This document shows positions 17,229-26,129 of a DNA stretch of 64,000 nucleotides, piece after piece. The stretch lies in NCBI RefSeq assembly GCF_000337495.1, contig NZ_AOIS01000012.1, positions 1 to 64,000 of the forward strand, written 5' to 3'. Positions within the stretch are counted from its first letter, which is position 1. Each line of letters starts with the position of its first letter. A program made the position numbers and the translations under genes. The notes below the pieces were generated by a model, which did no database searches, was not told the origin of the DNA, and saw only the letters and a program-made list of their open reading frames with translations. This DNA comes from Haloterrigena salina JCM 13891 (GTDB lineage Archaea > Halobacteriota > Halobacteria > Halobacteriales > Natrialbaceae).

Positions 17229-18728
17229 ATGACCGACGAAAGTGCACCCACATCCGACGACGCCGTCGCACAACTCTCCGAACCGACGCCATCGACCTCG
17301 CTCGTTCCGCGAGCGGCGACGCGGACGGTTTGGACGCTGTTCGCCCTCAGCGTCGGGGTACTCGCGCTGGCGGCCCGGAACGGAGCCGGCTGGGAGTTTG
17401 CAGGCGCGCTGCGCGTCGACGGGCTGACCGCGGTGATGTGGGTCGTAGTCACCTTCTTCAGCGGGATCGTCCACAGCTACTCCCGGCGCTACATGGCCGG
17501 AGATCGTCACATCGATCGGTTCTACTATCGCGTTCTCGGGTTCACGCTCGTCGTCATGACGCTGACCGCGGCGAACCACGTCGCGCTGTTCGCGGCGGCG
17601 TGGCTGGCGATGGGGCTGCTCATGGCGTCGCTCATCGGTCACGTTCGCGAGTGGGAGCAGGCCCGAGCCGCGGCCGCCCTCGCTCGTCGGTACTTCCTCG
17701 CCAGCAGCGGCCTGCTGGCCGCCTCGCTGGCCCTCCTCGCCTGGGCGACGGGCGCGACCACCCTCACCGGCATCTTCGGCGCCCTCGAGGGCGTCTCGCG
17801 AACGGTCGGCCTCGTCGCCGCCGGTGGGATCGTCCTCGCAGCGGTTATCCAGTCCGCCCTGTTCCCCTTCCACAACTGGCTGCTATCGTCGATGACGGCG
17901 CCGACGCCGGCGTCGGCCCTGATGCACGCCGGGTTCGTCAACGCGGGCGGGCTCCTGTTGACCAGGTTCGCTCCGGTGGTCGCCGACCACCTCGCCGTCA
18001 TGTCGTTCGTCGTCCTGCTCGGCGCCGTCAGCGCCCTCCTCGGACAGGCGATGATCCTCGTCCAGACGGACGTCAAACGCAAGCTCGGCTGCTCGACCAT
18101 CGCGCAGATGGGCTTTATGATACTGCAGTGCGGCCTCGGCTTCTTCGCCGCGGCGATCGCCCACCTCGTCCTCCACGGCTTCTACAAGGCGTACCTCTTC
18201 CTCTCGTCGGGCGCCGCCGTCGAGCAAGCGGTGCCGAAAGACGGGAAACAAACCCACCTCGGCTTCTCCGGGATCGCCGTCAGTCTGTTGACCGCCGTCG
18301 GCGGCGGCGTCCTGTTCGGCGTGCTGACCGGGAAGGCGACGAGCCTCGAGTTGAACAGCGGGACCATCCTGACGCTGGTCGTGGTCCTGACGACGCTGAC
18401 CGCGGCACGGGACATCCTCCGGCGCTCGACCCTGCCGGCGTCGGTCAGGTTCGTCAGCGCCCCGCTGGTCGTCCTGACCGCGATCAGCGGCTACGCCATC
18501 GCGTTCAACGCCGTCTCGACGATGCTGTCGGGCGTGCCGATGACCCACGTCTCGACGGAGATGACGATCGCCCACTACCTCGTCGTCGCCCTGTTCGTCG
18601 GCGCCTATCTCGTGGCCGAACTCGGCTGGTACCGCTCGAGCAAGCGCCTCTACGTCTCGCTTTTGAACCTCTCCCAACCCGATCCGAACACCGTGCTCAC
18701 CGACAAGGAGGACTACAATGACGCGTAA
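17229..18728 (+). CDS. dabB: DabB-like proton-conducting subunit (NuoL/MrpA family) of an inorganic-carbon uptake complex
   Basis: A 499-residue membrane protein with about 13 hydrophobic segments. It contains typical complex I antiporter sequences such as PFHNWLLSSMTAPTPASALMH and DVKRKLGCSTIAQMGFM. In DAB systems this subunit passes cations and drives the DabA partner. Its end overlaps the dabA start by 11 bases, which supports the pairing and separates it from a respiratory complex subunit. The ATG at 17229 (MTDESAPTSDD) was chosen because the frame upstream covers the promoter. The AT-rich promoter lies 110-120 bases before it, leaving a leader of about 80 bases. Confidence 0.85.
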   Translation: MTDESAPTSDDAVAQLSEPTPSTSLVPRAATRTVWTLFALSVGVLALAARNGAGWEFAGALRVDGLTAVMWVVVTFFSGIVHSYSRRYMAGDRHIDRFYYRVLGFTLVVMTLTAANHVALFAAAWLAMGLLMASLIGHVREWEQARAAAALARRYFLASSGLLAASLALLAWATGATTLTGIFGALEGVSRTVGLVAAGGIVLAAVIQSALFPFHNWLLSSMTAPTPASALMHAGFVNAGGLLLTRFAPVVADHLAVMSFVVLLGAVSALLGQAMILVQTDVKRKLGCSTIAQMGFMILQCGLGFFAAAIAHLVLHGFYKAYLFLSSGAAVEQAVPKDGKQTHLGFSGIAVSLLTAVGGGVLFGVLTGKATSLELNSGTILTLVVVLTTLTAARDILRRSTLPASVRFVSAPLVVLTAISGYAIAFNAVSTMLSGVPMTHVSTEMTIAHYLVVALFVGAYLVAELGWYRSSKRLYVSLLNLSQPDPNTVLTDKEDYNDA

Positions 18729-21231
18729 GGAAATCGACGACCGTCGTCGCATCGAGGAGCGTATCGACCGCGCGGCCGAGCGCATCGGCTCCGTTTGGCC
18801 GCTGCACTCGTTTGTCACGGCCAACCCCCTCTCGGGGTTCGAGGACGAGCCGTTCCATCAAGCCGTCGCCGAGGGCGAACGCCTGTTCGGCGGCCGCGGC
18901 TACCCGCATCCGTCGGTCTTCCGCCAGGCGTGGGAGACCGGCCGGATCGATCCCGACGCGCTTCAGGCGGAACTCGACGCCCGCGGCATCGACCGGGAGC
19001 CCGAGACGCTCTTGGACGAGATGGCCGAAGCCGAGGCGGAACGCGGCTCCGAGACCGACGACGCGATTGCGGCCGTCGACCGCGTGCTGACGAAGTGGCT
19101 CGCGGCCTTCCTCGATCAGGGGCAGTCGAAGTGGCCGATGCCCGATCGCGAGGCGGGGTTCTACGCCGCGTGGCGCGAGATGGCTCCCCACGACGGGGAC
19201 GTGCCCGGCTGTGACGACCCCGAGGACCTTCCCGAGACGGCGACCGAGGCCCTCGAGGCGGTGCTGGGCGACTTCCCCGAAGGACGCTGGGAGGACGTCC
19301 TCGAGCACCACCTCGCCGCGCTCCCGGGCTGGAGCGGGTTCATCAAGCAGCGGACCGACGCCGACGCCAACGCCTGGCAGGAGCAGTACCCGATCACGCT
19401 GCCGGAGTATCTGGCGGTGCGGCTGACGCTGGCCGACCTGCTGGACGCGCCGATCGACCCCAATGCGGGCGACGACGGCGACGAGGCGACGACCGTCGCC
19501 AGTGCGAACGACGCGAGCGACGCGGACGACGAGATCCCTCTGCCCGAGATCTGGCTGACCGCGTGGGAGCGCAGCTACCGCGAGCGCCTCCTCAAGGGGA
19601 TCGACGACTCGGTGACGGACCCGTCCGAGGCCGACGACGGGGAACGACCGGCCGCACAGCTCGTGTTCTGCATCGACACCCGCTCGGAGGTGATCCGCCG
19701 CCACATCGAGGCCCAGGGTCCCTACGAGACCCACGGCTACGCGGGCTTCTTCGGGGTTCCGATGCGCCATCGAGAGTACGACTCGTACGCCGAGAGCGAC
19801 GCCTGCCCGCCGATCGTCGACCCGCAACACCGCGTCGTCGACCGTCCCGGGGAGGAAGCCGAGGCGGCGACGGCCCGCGACCGCTGGACCGGTGTGGCGA
19901 ACGCGGCACGCAAACACTTCACGACGCTCAAGAACAACGCCGTCGCCGCATTCACGTTCGTCGAGGGCGCCGGCAGCGCCTACGGCTCGGCGATGGCCGC
20001 GCGGACGCTGTCGCCCTCGGCGATCGCGAAACTCGAGCGCGCCGTCGAGGAGCGCGTGCCGAGCTACCACGAGGCCGCCGCCCCGGCCGTCGACTACGAC
20101 GCGTACGCCGACCACGGCCACGCCGACCACGCCCTCCCGCAGGGGATGACCCTCGAGGAGAAGGTCGAGTACGCCGCGACGGCCTTCGAACTCATGGGGT
20201 GGACGGCGTTCGCTCGCCTGGTCGTCTTCGCGGGCCACGCCAGCGAGACGACGAACAACCCCTTCGCCTCGAGTCTCGACTGCGGGGCCTGTGCGGGGAA
20301 CCCGGGCGGCCCGAACGCCCGCGTGCTCGCCGAGATCTGCAACGACGAGGACGTGCAGGCTGAGCTTCGCGAGCGCGGGATCGACGTCCCCGAGGACACC
20401 GTCTTCCTCGCGGGCGAGCACAACACGACGACCGACGAGATCGAACTGTTCGACGACGCGGTGCCCGAGAGCCACAGCGAGGATCTCACGTCCCTGCGCG
20501 CGGACCTCGAGCGCGCCCGCGCCGGGGCCGCAGCAGAGCGCACCGACGACGCGACCGGCGGCGATCCGGACGCCGGCGTCGCGTCGGTCGAACGCAAGGC
20601 GGCCGACTGGGCCGAGGCACGTCCCGAGTGGGGGCTGGCCGGCAACGCCTCGTTCGTCATCGGTCCCCGCGAACTAACCGAAGACCGGAACCTCGACGGG
20701 CGCGCGTTCCTCCACTCCTACGACTGGACGACCGATCCGGACGGTGACGCCCTCGAGGCGATCTTCACCGGGCCGCTGGTCGTCACTCAGTGGATCAACA
20801 ACCAGTACTACTTCGCGACCGTCGACAACGCGGTCTACGGCAGCGGCTCGAAGATCACCCAGAACCCGATCGGCAACGTCGGCGTTCTGCAGGGCAACGG
20901 CGGGGACCTGATGACCGGCCTGCCGCTCCAGTCGCTGAAGGTCGACGACGACCGGCCGTACCACCAGCCGCTGCGGTTGACGGCCGTGATCCACGCGCCG
21001 GTCGATCGCGTGACCGAGATCCTCCGCGAACACGAGGACGTGCGCACGCTGCTCGACAACGGCTGGATCGGCGACCTGACGGTCGTCGACCCCGAGCAGG
21101 ACAACGCCGTCTTCCAGTACGCCGGCGACCTCGAGTGGGCGGCAGAGACCGACCTCGAGGTCGAACCCGAGGCGACGGCGAAACCGGAGACCGAGCCCGC
21201 GCCGACCCCGCAGACGGCGGACGACGACTGA
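18718..21231 (+). CDS. dabA: DabA-like inorganic-carbon uptake subunit (UPF0753/DUF2309)
   Basis: An 837-residue soluble, acidic protein that should bind the inner membrane through DabB and hydrate CO2 in a one-way, energy-coupled manner. The zinc-site residues known from bacterial DabA are all recognisable: Cys318 and Asp320 in FCIDTR, His507 in FAGHASE and Cys522 in LDCGACAG; the 15-residue step between the last two equals that in the characterised bacterial protein. The N-terminal VWPLHSFVTANPLSGFED is also typical. An acidic insert near residues 255-275 and an acidic C-terminal tail look like halophilic adaptations. Confidence 0.88.
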   Translation: MTRKEIDDRRRIEERIDRAAERIGSVWPLHSFVTANPLSGFEDEPFHQAVAEGERLFGGRGYPHPSVFRQAWETGRIDPDALQAELDARGIDREPETLLDEMAEAEAERGSETDDAIAAVDRVLTKWLAAFLDQGQSKWPMPDREAGFYAAWREMAPHDGDVPGCDDPEDLPETATEALEAVLGDFPEGRWEDVLEHHLAALPGWSGFIKQRTDADANAWQEQYPITLPEYLAVRLTLADLLDAPIDPNAGDDGDEATTVASANDASDADDEIPLPEIWLTAWERSYRERLLKGIDDSVTDPSEADDGERPAAQLVFCIDTRSEVIRRHIEAQGPYETHGYAGFFGVPMRHREYDSYAESDACPPIVDPQHRVVDRPGEEAEAATARDRWTGVANAARKHFTTLKNNAVAAFTFVEGAGSAYGSAMAARTLSPSAIAKLERAVEERVPSYHEAAAPAVDYDAYADHGHADHALPQGMTLEEKVEYAATAFELMGWTAFARLVVFAGHASETTNNPFASSLDCGACAGNPGGPNARVLAEICNDEDVQAELRERGIDVPEDTVFLAGEHNTTTDEIELFDDAVPESHSEDLTSLRADLERARAGAAAERTDDATGGDPDAGVASVERKAADWAEARPEWGLAGNASFVIGPRELTEDRNLDGRAFLHSYDWTTDPDGDALEAIFTGPLVVTQWINNQYYFATVDNAVYGSGSKITQNPIGNVGVLQGNGGDLMTGLPLQSLKVDDDRPYHQPLRLTAVIHAPVDRVTEILREHEDVRTLLDNGWIGDLTVVDPEQDNAVFQYAGDLEWAAETDLEVEPEATAKPETEPAPTPQTADDD

Positions 21232-21276
21232 GGAGTCTCGGAGCACTCAAGACACCCGTTCTACTAGGGAGGGGCA

Positions 21277-21933
21277 ATGGGGCAGAGTCTCCTCGCGGCG
21301 TTGTTCGGCGATCCGTTCGCGATGATGAACACGATCGGGTTAATCGCGTTCGCCCTCGTCGGCTCATCGAAGGCGATTCGGGAAGAGTTCGACTTGCTCG
21401 GGATCACCATCGTCGGGTTGGCGATGGCGTTCGCCGGCGGGGCGACGCGCGACGTCCTCGTGACGCGGGTTCCGTTAGCGCTTCAGTCCCCGATCGAAAT
21501 TGGTCTGGGACTGCTCGGCGTCGGGTTAGCAATCGCGCTGAGCGTCGTCCTCACGGCTCCGGATACGCATCCGACCACGCTGGTCGCGGACGCGATCGGA
21601 CTCGCCGCGTTTACCACGACCGGCGCGATCGTCGCCACCGAAGCGGGCGTGTCGGTGTTCGGCGTCGTCGGTATCGCGACGATCAACGCGGTGGGAGGCG
21701 GTGTGTTCGCCGATATCCTCCTGGATCGCGCTCCGTTCATCCTGTTCGACGATTTCTACGCGAGCTGTGCGGTACTGGGCGGGAGCGCGTACGTTATCGC
21801 GGCGGTCGCCGGCGTCTCCGGGAACACCGCCGCCGGAATCTGTGCGGGCGTGACCGTGGTAACGCGGTTAGCCGCAGTCACGTACGATTGGACGCTGCCG
21901 ACGATACAGGGCTTAGGGTTAGTCGAACAGTGA
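21277..21933 (+). CDS. TRIC/UPF0126-type trimeric cation channel protein
   Basis: A 218-residue membrane protein with seven hydrophobic segments and an internal two-fold repeat. It contains MAFAGGATRDVL in the first half and INAVGGGVFADIL in the second, the paired glycine-rich turns of the prokaryotic TRIC family. These form trimers that conduct potassium and other cations. It lies 45 bases after dabA on the same strand, so it may be co-transcribed and could balance charge during carbon uptake; this is inference. A long inverted repeat follows it. Confidence 0.85.
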   Translation: MGQSLLAALFGDPFAMMNTIGLIAFALVGSSKAIREEFDLLGITIVGLAMAFAGGATRDVLVTRVPLALQSPIEIGLGLLGVGLAIALSVVLTAPDTHPTTLVADAIGLAAFTTTGAIVATEAGVSVFGVVGIATINAVGGGVFADILLDRAPFILFDDFYASCAVLGGSAYVIAAVAGVSGNTAAGICAGVTVVTRLAAVTYDWTLPTIQGLGLVEQ

Positions 21934-21971
21934 CCCAGTCGAACGGGTGAGAAACGCAGTACGGGAGAGGG

Positions 21972-22027
21972 GGTCTCGAGCGGCAAATTTGAGAAAAACA
22001 GTTCTCCCTCGGGTAGCTCTCGAGACC
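21972..22027. terminator. Large inverted repeat between convergent genes
   Basis: GGTCTCGAG (21972-21980) pairs with CTCGAGACC (22019-22027) across a 38-base loop that holds GAGAAAAACAG. It lies between the channel gene and the carbonic anhydrase gene, which converge, and may end transcription from both sides. Confidence 0.35.
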
Positions 22028-22071
22028 GGCCCCGCGTTCGGTCCCCTGCCCAGTTTCGAACCGGCCCCTCG

Positions 22072-22776
22072 CTACCGGTGGAGCAGACTGCGGGCCGTCG
22101 CCTCGTAGCCCTCGGGCACGATATCGGCGAGCGCGTCGGGGTCTGTCTCGCCGTTGGCGGCGACCAGGTACGCGCGGCCGGGTTCGTCGCCGTAGACGCC
22201 CTGAAAGTCGTAGACGAAGCCGTAGACGTCGATGTCGTCGGGAACGTCCGCGGCGTCGCAAAGCGAGCGCACCTGATAGTCGACGTTGTACTCGACGAGT
22301 TGGTTGACCACTCGGTCGTCGTCGGCGTCGGTGTCGACGAGGCCGCTCTCTATGGCCTCCTCGACGATGGGCACGAGCTGGTCGACCCACTTATCGACGC
22401 CCTGCGGGCCCGGCGGCTCCTCGCCGGTCGCGACGTGGTAGGCCGCGGTGACGGCGCCGCAGCCGGTGTGGCCGACGACGGCGACGACGTCGGTGCCGGT
22501 GTGGTGGATCGGGTAGAGGACGCCGCCGTCGACGATCCGCTCGCCGCCGTCCTCGTCCCAGATCTGGTTGCCGATGTTGCTCGGCGTGAAGACCGCACCC
22601 GGGCGTTCGATGCCCCACATACCCTCGTGAGAGACCCGCGAGTCCGAACAGCAGATCGCGACGACGGTCGGATGCTGGTCCGTCTGCACCGCCGCGAAGT
22701 AGTCCTCGGGCAACGCCTCGACGTGGCGCTCGTTGCCGGCGAGCAGCTCCTCGAGCGTGTCCCGATCGCCTCCCAT
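22072..22776 (-). CDS. Beta-class carbonic anhydrase
   Basis: A 234-residue enzyme that interconverts CO2 and bicarbonate. The zinc ligands are Cys43 in CCSDSR, His103 and Cys106 in GHTGCGA, and the Asp45-Arg47 dyad is intact. It ends with ARSLLHR. It is convergent with the channel gene behind dabAB, so it forms part of the same carbon-handling neighbourhood without sharing a transcript. The ATG at 22774-22776 gives MGGDRDTLEEL; a one-codon-longer GTG start is also possible. No export signal, so it acts in the cytoplasm, where it should equilibrate bicarbonate made by DabA. Confidence 0.93.
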   Translation of the reverse strand: MGGDRDTLEELLAGNERHVEALPEDYFAAVQTDQHPTVVAICCSDSRVSHEGMWGIERPGAVFTPSNIGNQIWDEDGGERIVDGGVLYPIHHTGTDVVAVVGHTGCGAVTAAYHVATGEEPPGPQGVDKWVDQLVPIVEEAIESGLVDTDADDDRVVNQLVEYNVDYQVRSLCDAADVPDDIDVYGFVYDFQGVYGDEPGRAYLVAANGETDPDALADIVPEGYEATARSLLHR

Positions 22777-22920
22777 AACGAGACGTACACGAACGGCGAC
22801 CAAAAAGGTTCGACTCGCTGCTGACCGCGGCCGCACCGACCTCGCGTCTGGATCGACGGTCAACCGTTCGTCATCTTCCGGGAGCCCAACGTTCACCCGT
22901 CGGGGCGCCCTCGTACGCGT

Positions 22921-23937
22921 ATGGCAGAGACCAGACAGTGGCGACTCGCGAGCCGTCCCGTTGGCGAACCGACCCGCGACGACTTCGAACTCGTCACCGT
23001 CGACCGTCCCGAACCCGATAACGGCGAGGTGCTCGTCAAGACGCTCTACCAGTCCGTCGATCCGTACATGCGCGGTCGCATGCGCGACGCGGAATCGTAC
23101 GCCGAACCGTGGGACGTCGGCGACCCGATGAAAGCGAGCGTCGTCGGCGAAGTCCTCGAGTCCAACGCCAGCCAGTTCTCGGCGGGCGATATCGTCACCG
23201 GCGACCTCCTCTGGGCGGAACACGCCGTCGCGGACGCGAACGAACTCCAGCCGGTCGATCCGGACCGCGGGCCGATCTCGACGGCGCTGGGCGTGCTCGG
23301 CATGCCCGGCGTGACGGCCTACTGGGGCCTCAACGACGTCGGCGACCCGAAGCCGGGCGACACCGTCGTCGTCTCCGCGGCCGCGGGCGCGGTCGGCTCC
23401 GTCGTCGGCCAGCTCGCTCGTCTCTCGGGGGCTCGAGTCGTCGGTACCGCCGGCAGCGAGGCCAAGATCGAGTGGCTCACCGAGGAACTGGGCTTCGACG
23501 CCGCGATCAACTACAAGGAGACCGACGACCTCTCGACTGCGGTCGACGAGGCCTGTCCCGACGGCGTCGACGTCTACTTCGACAACGTCGGCGGCCCGAT
23601 CACGGACGCCGTCTGGCCCCGGCTGAACGTCGACGCCCGAGTCGCGGTCTGCGGCCAGATCGCCCTCTACAACGAGACCGAGGTCCCGACCGGCCCGCGA
23701 AAGCTGGCCAAACTCATCGAGAGCCGCGCGACGGTCGAAGGGTTGCTCGTCAGCGACTACCAGCCACGGTGGGGCGAGGCGCTCGAGCGGCTCTCGACGT
23801 TCGTCCAGAACGGCGACGTCCAGTACCGCGAGAACGTCGTCGAAGGCTTCGAGAACGCGCCCGACGCGTTCCTCGGGCTGTTCGAGGGCGAGAACATCGG
23901 GAAGCAGCTGGTGAAGATCGCCGACTACGAGGACTGA
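22921..23937 (+). CDS. NADP-dependent oxidoreductase, zinc-free MDR family
   Basis: A 338-residue reductase of the medium-chain superfamily, in the leukotriene B4 dehydrogenase/curcumin reductase branch. The N-terminal SVDPYMRGRM and the nucleotide-binding VSAAAGAVGSVVGQLARL with a following GTAGSEAK are characteristic; no structural or catalytic zinc cysteines are present. It should reduce double bonds of enones using NADPH. It starts right after a gap of 144 bases and is transcribed alone. Confidence 0.9.
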   Translation: MAETRQWRLASRPVGEPTRDDFELVTVDRPEPDNGEVLVKTLYQSVDPYMRGRMRDAESYAEPWDVGDPMKASVVGEVLESNASQFSAGDIVTGDLLWAEHAVADANELQPVDPDRGPISTALGVLGMPGVTAYWGLNDVGDPKPGDTVVVSAAAGAVGSVVGQLARLSGARVVGTAGSEAKIEWLTEELGFDAAINYKETDDLSTAVDEACPDGVDVYFDNVGGPITDAVWPRLNVDARVAVCGQIALYNETEVPTGPRKLAKLIESRATVEGLLVSDYQPRWGEALERLSTFVQNGDVQYRENVVEGFENAPDAFLGLFEGENIGKQLVKIADYED

Positions 23938-23939
23938 CG

Positions 23940-24200
23940 CTACTGCGGCCCGTGTCCACCCGCGGGCGGCGTTCCACAGTCCCGTCGCGCGCCCATCAGG
24001 ACGTCGGGAAGCATCGCGACGACTTCCGCGGGAGATATCCCGAATCGCCGACCCGGAGCGTTCCCCGTATCAGGAGCTGCGACAGGACGAGCTCGGGGAT
24101 GACGAGAACGGACGCGACGATGATGAGATACCAGTCTCCCCTCAGATCGTTCTCGCAGTTCGCGACGCGGGCATTCGTTCGCCGTTTCGATCGCTCTCAT
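23940..24200 (-). pseudogene. Possible remnant of a small membrane-protein gene
   Basis: In this 447-base stretch (23938-24384) no intact gene is convincing. On the minus strand one frame without a usable start reads GDWYLIIVASVLVIPELVLS and stops near 23998; another reads ISPAEVVAMLPDVLMG and ends at 23940. A single frameshift would join them into one short membrane protein. The evidence is only reading-frame quality, and chance is possible. Confidence 0.25.
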
Positions 24201-24384
24201 CGAGCGACCGTGCATGTCCGCCGAATAGTGTTAACGTGAAGAGTCGGTATCACCGAATACCTCGGTGTGGGTTATGTACCCAGTCGCGGATCGAGCGGCG
24301 TCCGTACGCGACCGGTGTCCGCCGCATCGGATCATGGGTATCGCGATGCGCAACGATAAAGGGTCATTTAGTTTTAATCTACGT

Positions 24385-25200
24385 GTGAATAGTTCCGAGC
24401 CGGAGTCGATTACGCTCCCCGACGGTCGCACGCTGGCGTTCGCGACGTACGGCGATCGGAACGGCGCGCCGCTGCTCTTTCACCACGGAACGCCCGGTTC
24501 CTCACGGCTCGGGGCGTTGCTCTCGGCGTCGGCCCACGACCACGGCGTTCGCGTGATCGCGCCGAGTCGCCCCGGCTACGGTCGGTCCGATCCCCATCCG
24601 GACGGGACGTTCGAGACGTGGGCCGCGGACTGCCGGGCGCTGGCGGACACGCTGGGCCTCGAGTCGTTCGCGGTCGCGGGGTTCTCGGGCGGCGGCCCGT
24701 ACGCGTTGGCTGTCGCCGCGGACCACCCTGACCGGATCACCGATGTCGGCGTGATCGGCGGGCCGGTGCCGGACCACGACGAGAGTCCGTTCGGCTCGCT
24801 CGTTCGGTTTCCGCACCTGCTGGGTGCCGTGTTCCGGGTCAGTGCGCTCGTCGCCCGACTCCGCGGCGACCGGGTCGTCGTCGACCAGTTGACCGATCGA
24901 TCCGTCGACGACGAAATCGCCCGCATCGTCGGTCGCGACTTCCGTACCGGACTGTCTAACGGGTCCTCCGGCGCGGTCCGCGAGAGCCGAACGATCGCGA
25001 GCGACTGGTCGCTGCCGCTGCCCGATGCCGACGCCGTCGATCTGACCGTTTGGCACGGAGCGGAGGACGAAAACGTCCCGATCGGACCGGTCCGGGCCAC
25101 ATACGAGGACCGGACGGCCATCGACCTCGAGGAGGTCGACGACGATCACCTGGGAACGCTGTGTCGGGTTCGCGACGCAGTCGTCGAACCGTCTGCGTGA
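24385..25200 (+). CDS. Alpha/beta hydrolase
   Basis: A 271-residue soluble hydrolase. The oxyanion-hole motif HHGTPGSSR is at about residue 33, the nucleophile elbow GFSGGG places the catalytic serine at about 101, and DDDHLGTL near the end supplies the histidine. The GTG at 24385 (VNSSEPES) was chosen because the 120 bases before it, though open, are AT-rich (AAGGGTCATTTAGTTTTAATC) and look like a promoter; an ATG at 24346 is the alternative. The substrate is unknown. Confidence 0.8.
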   Translation: MNSSEPESITLPDGRTLAFATYGDRNGAPLLFHHGTPGSSRLGALLSASAHDHGVRVIAPSRPGYGRSDPHPDGTFETWAADCRALADTLGLESFAVAGFSGGGPYALAVAADHPDRITDVGVIGGPVPDHDESPFGSLVRFPHLLGAVFRVSALVARLRGDRVVVDQLTDRSVDDEIARIVGRDFRTGLSNGSSGAVRESRTIASDWSLPLPDADAVDLTVWHGAEDENVPIGPVRATYEDRTAIDLEEVDDDHLGTLCRVRDAVVEPSA

Positions 25201-25264
25201 GCCCGACCAGACGATTCTCAGCGCCGACGAGTCGATCGTGGGACGGCAGACGACCGTTGACCGT

Positions 25265-25939
25265 TCAGACGCCCGAACCGCTCCGCTCCATCGCTGCGCG
25301 GACGAGTTTGGCCTCGGCCTTGCGCAGATGTTCGCTCGCCGTCGCCGGCGCGCACTCGAGTTCGGCGGCGACATCGGCGTGGGTGGCCGCGCGGGGCTGA
25401 TCGTAGTAGCCCAACTCGAGCGCGACGGAGACTGCCTCGCGTTGGCGCTCGCTCAGCGTCGCCGCCGGCCGGTCCGGATCGCCGCGCACGGTCTCGATCT
25501 CGTCGATCCGGACGTCGACCGCGTCGCTCGCGCGGTCGAACGCGGCCTGCAGCGACTCCGGGTCGCCCACGACGCGGAAGTGGATGGCCCCGTCGCGGTA
25601 GACGATCGGTCTGCGGGCGACGAAACCGGACTGCATCCGCGCCCGGTGGATCGTCTCGTACATCGGCGTCGCCAGCGGCCGCGCCTCGACGATGGCGTAG
25701 GTCCACCCGTCCTCCGTGGCGGAGAGATCCACCGACTCGATACCGGGCGTCTCCGTGGCCTCCGCGCGGAACCGCTCGGGATCGCCCTCGAGGGCGTACA
25801 GCAGCGTCTCCACGCCCTCGCGGGTGGGATTACCACCGATGAGCCGCGCTTCCGCGATCCGTTCGGAGTTGGCCAGCAGGTTGTAGAACCTCGGCGCCGC
25901 GTCGGGGTCGACGGTGGCCCGTCCGCGAATGAGCTTCAT
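25265..25939 (-). CDS. HTH-10 (bacterio-opsin activator type) transcription regulator
   Basis: A 224-residue regulator. The C-terminal 55 residues form the HTH-10 domain, opening TLSERQREAVSVALELGYYD and holding TASEHLRKAEAKL as the recognition helix. The N-terminal part is a sensor domain of the kind often fused to HTH-10, with no recognised cofactor motif. Its start lies 190 bases from the start of the RND exporter on the other strand, so it is a candidate regulator of that exporter. Confidence 0.85.
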   Translation of the reverse strand: MKLIRGRATVDPDAAPRFYNLLANSERIAEARLIGGNPTREGVETLLYALEGDPERFRAEATETPGIESVDLSATEDGWTYAIVEARPLATPMYETIHRARMQSGFVARRPIVYRDGAIHFRVVGDPESLQAAFDRASDAVDVRIDEIETVRGDPDRPAATLSERQREAVSVALELGYYDQPRAATHADVAAELECAPATASEHLRKAEAKLVRAAMERSGSGV

Positions 25940-26129
25940 CGACCCCTTCTGCCCGAGAGCGACTTATAAAACCACCGTCCATACCTCGCAGCATCCCTTC
26001 CTCGGGTCGATGGGTGGGTTCGCATACGAATCCGATGGTCGAACGCACGCGAGTCACAGACGCGGAGGCGAAAGCGGAGACGGAGACGGACACGAACATG
26101 AACGCGATCTCGACGGAGGGACGCATCGA

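Noticed and set aside
17229-18728. dabB as a respiratory complex I or Mrp antiporter subunit
   Set aside because: No other complex I or Mrp subunit is adjacent, and the gene overlaps dabA, as in inorganic-carbon uptake operons.
18697-20475. Antisense frame of 592 codons over dabA
   Set aside because: Composition-driven shadow; the plus strand carries all DabA zinc-site motifs.
24265-24384. Longer N-terminus of the alpha/beta hydrolase
   Set aside because: The upstream codons are AT-rich and resemble a promoter; the GTG at 24385 fits the family start better, although an ATG at 24346 cannot be excluded.
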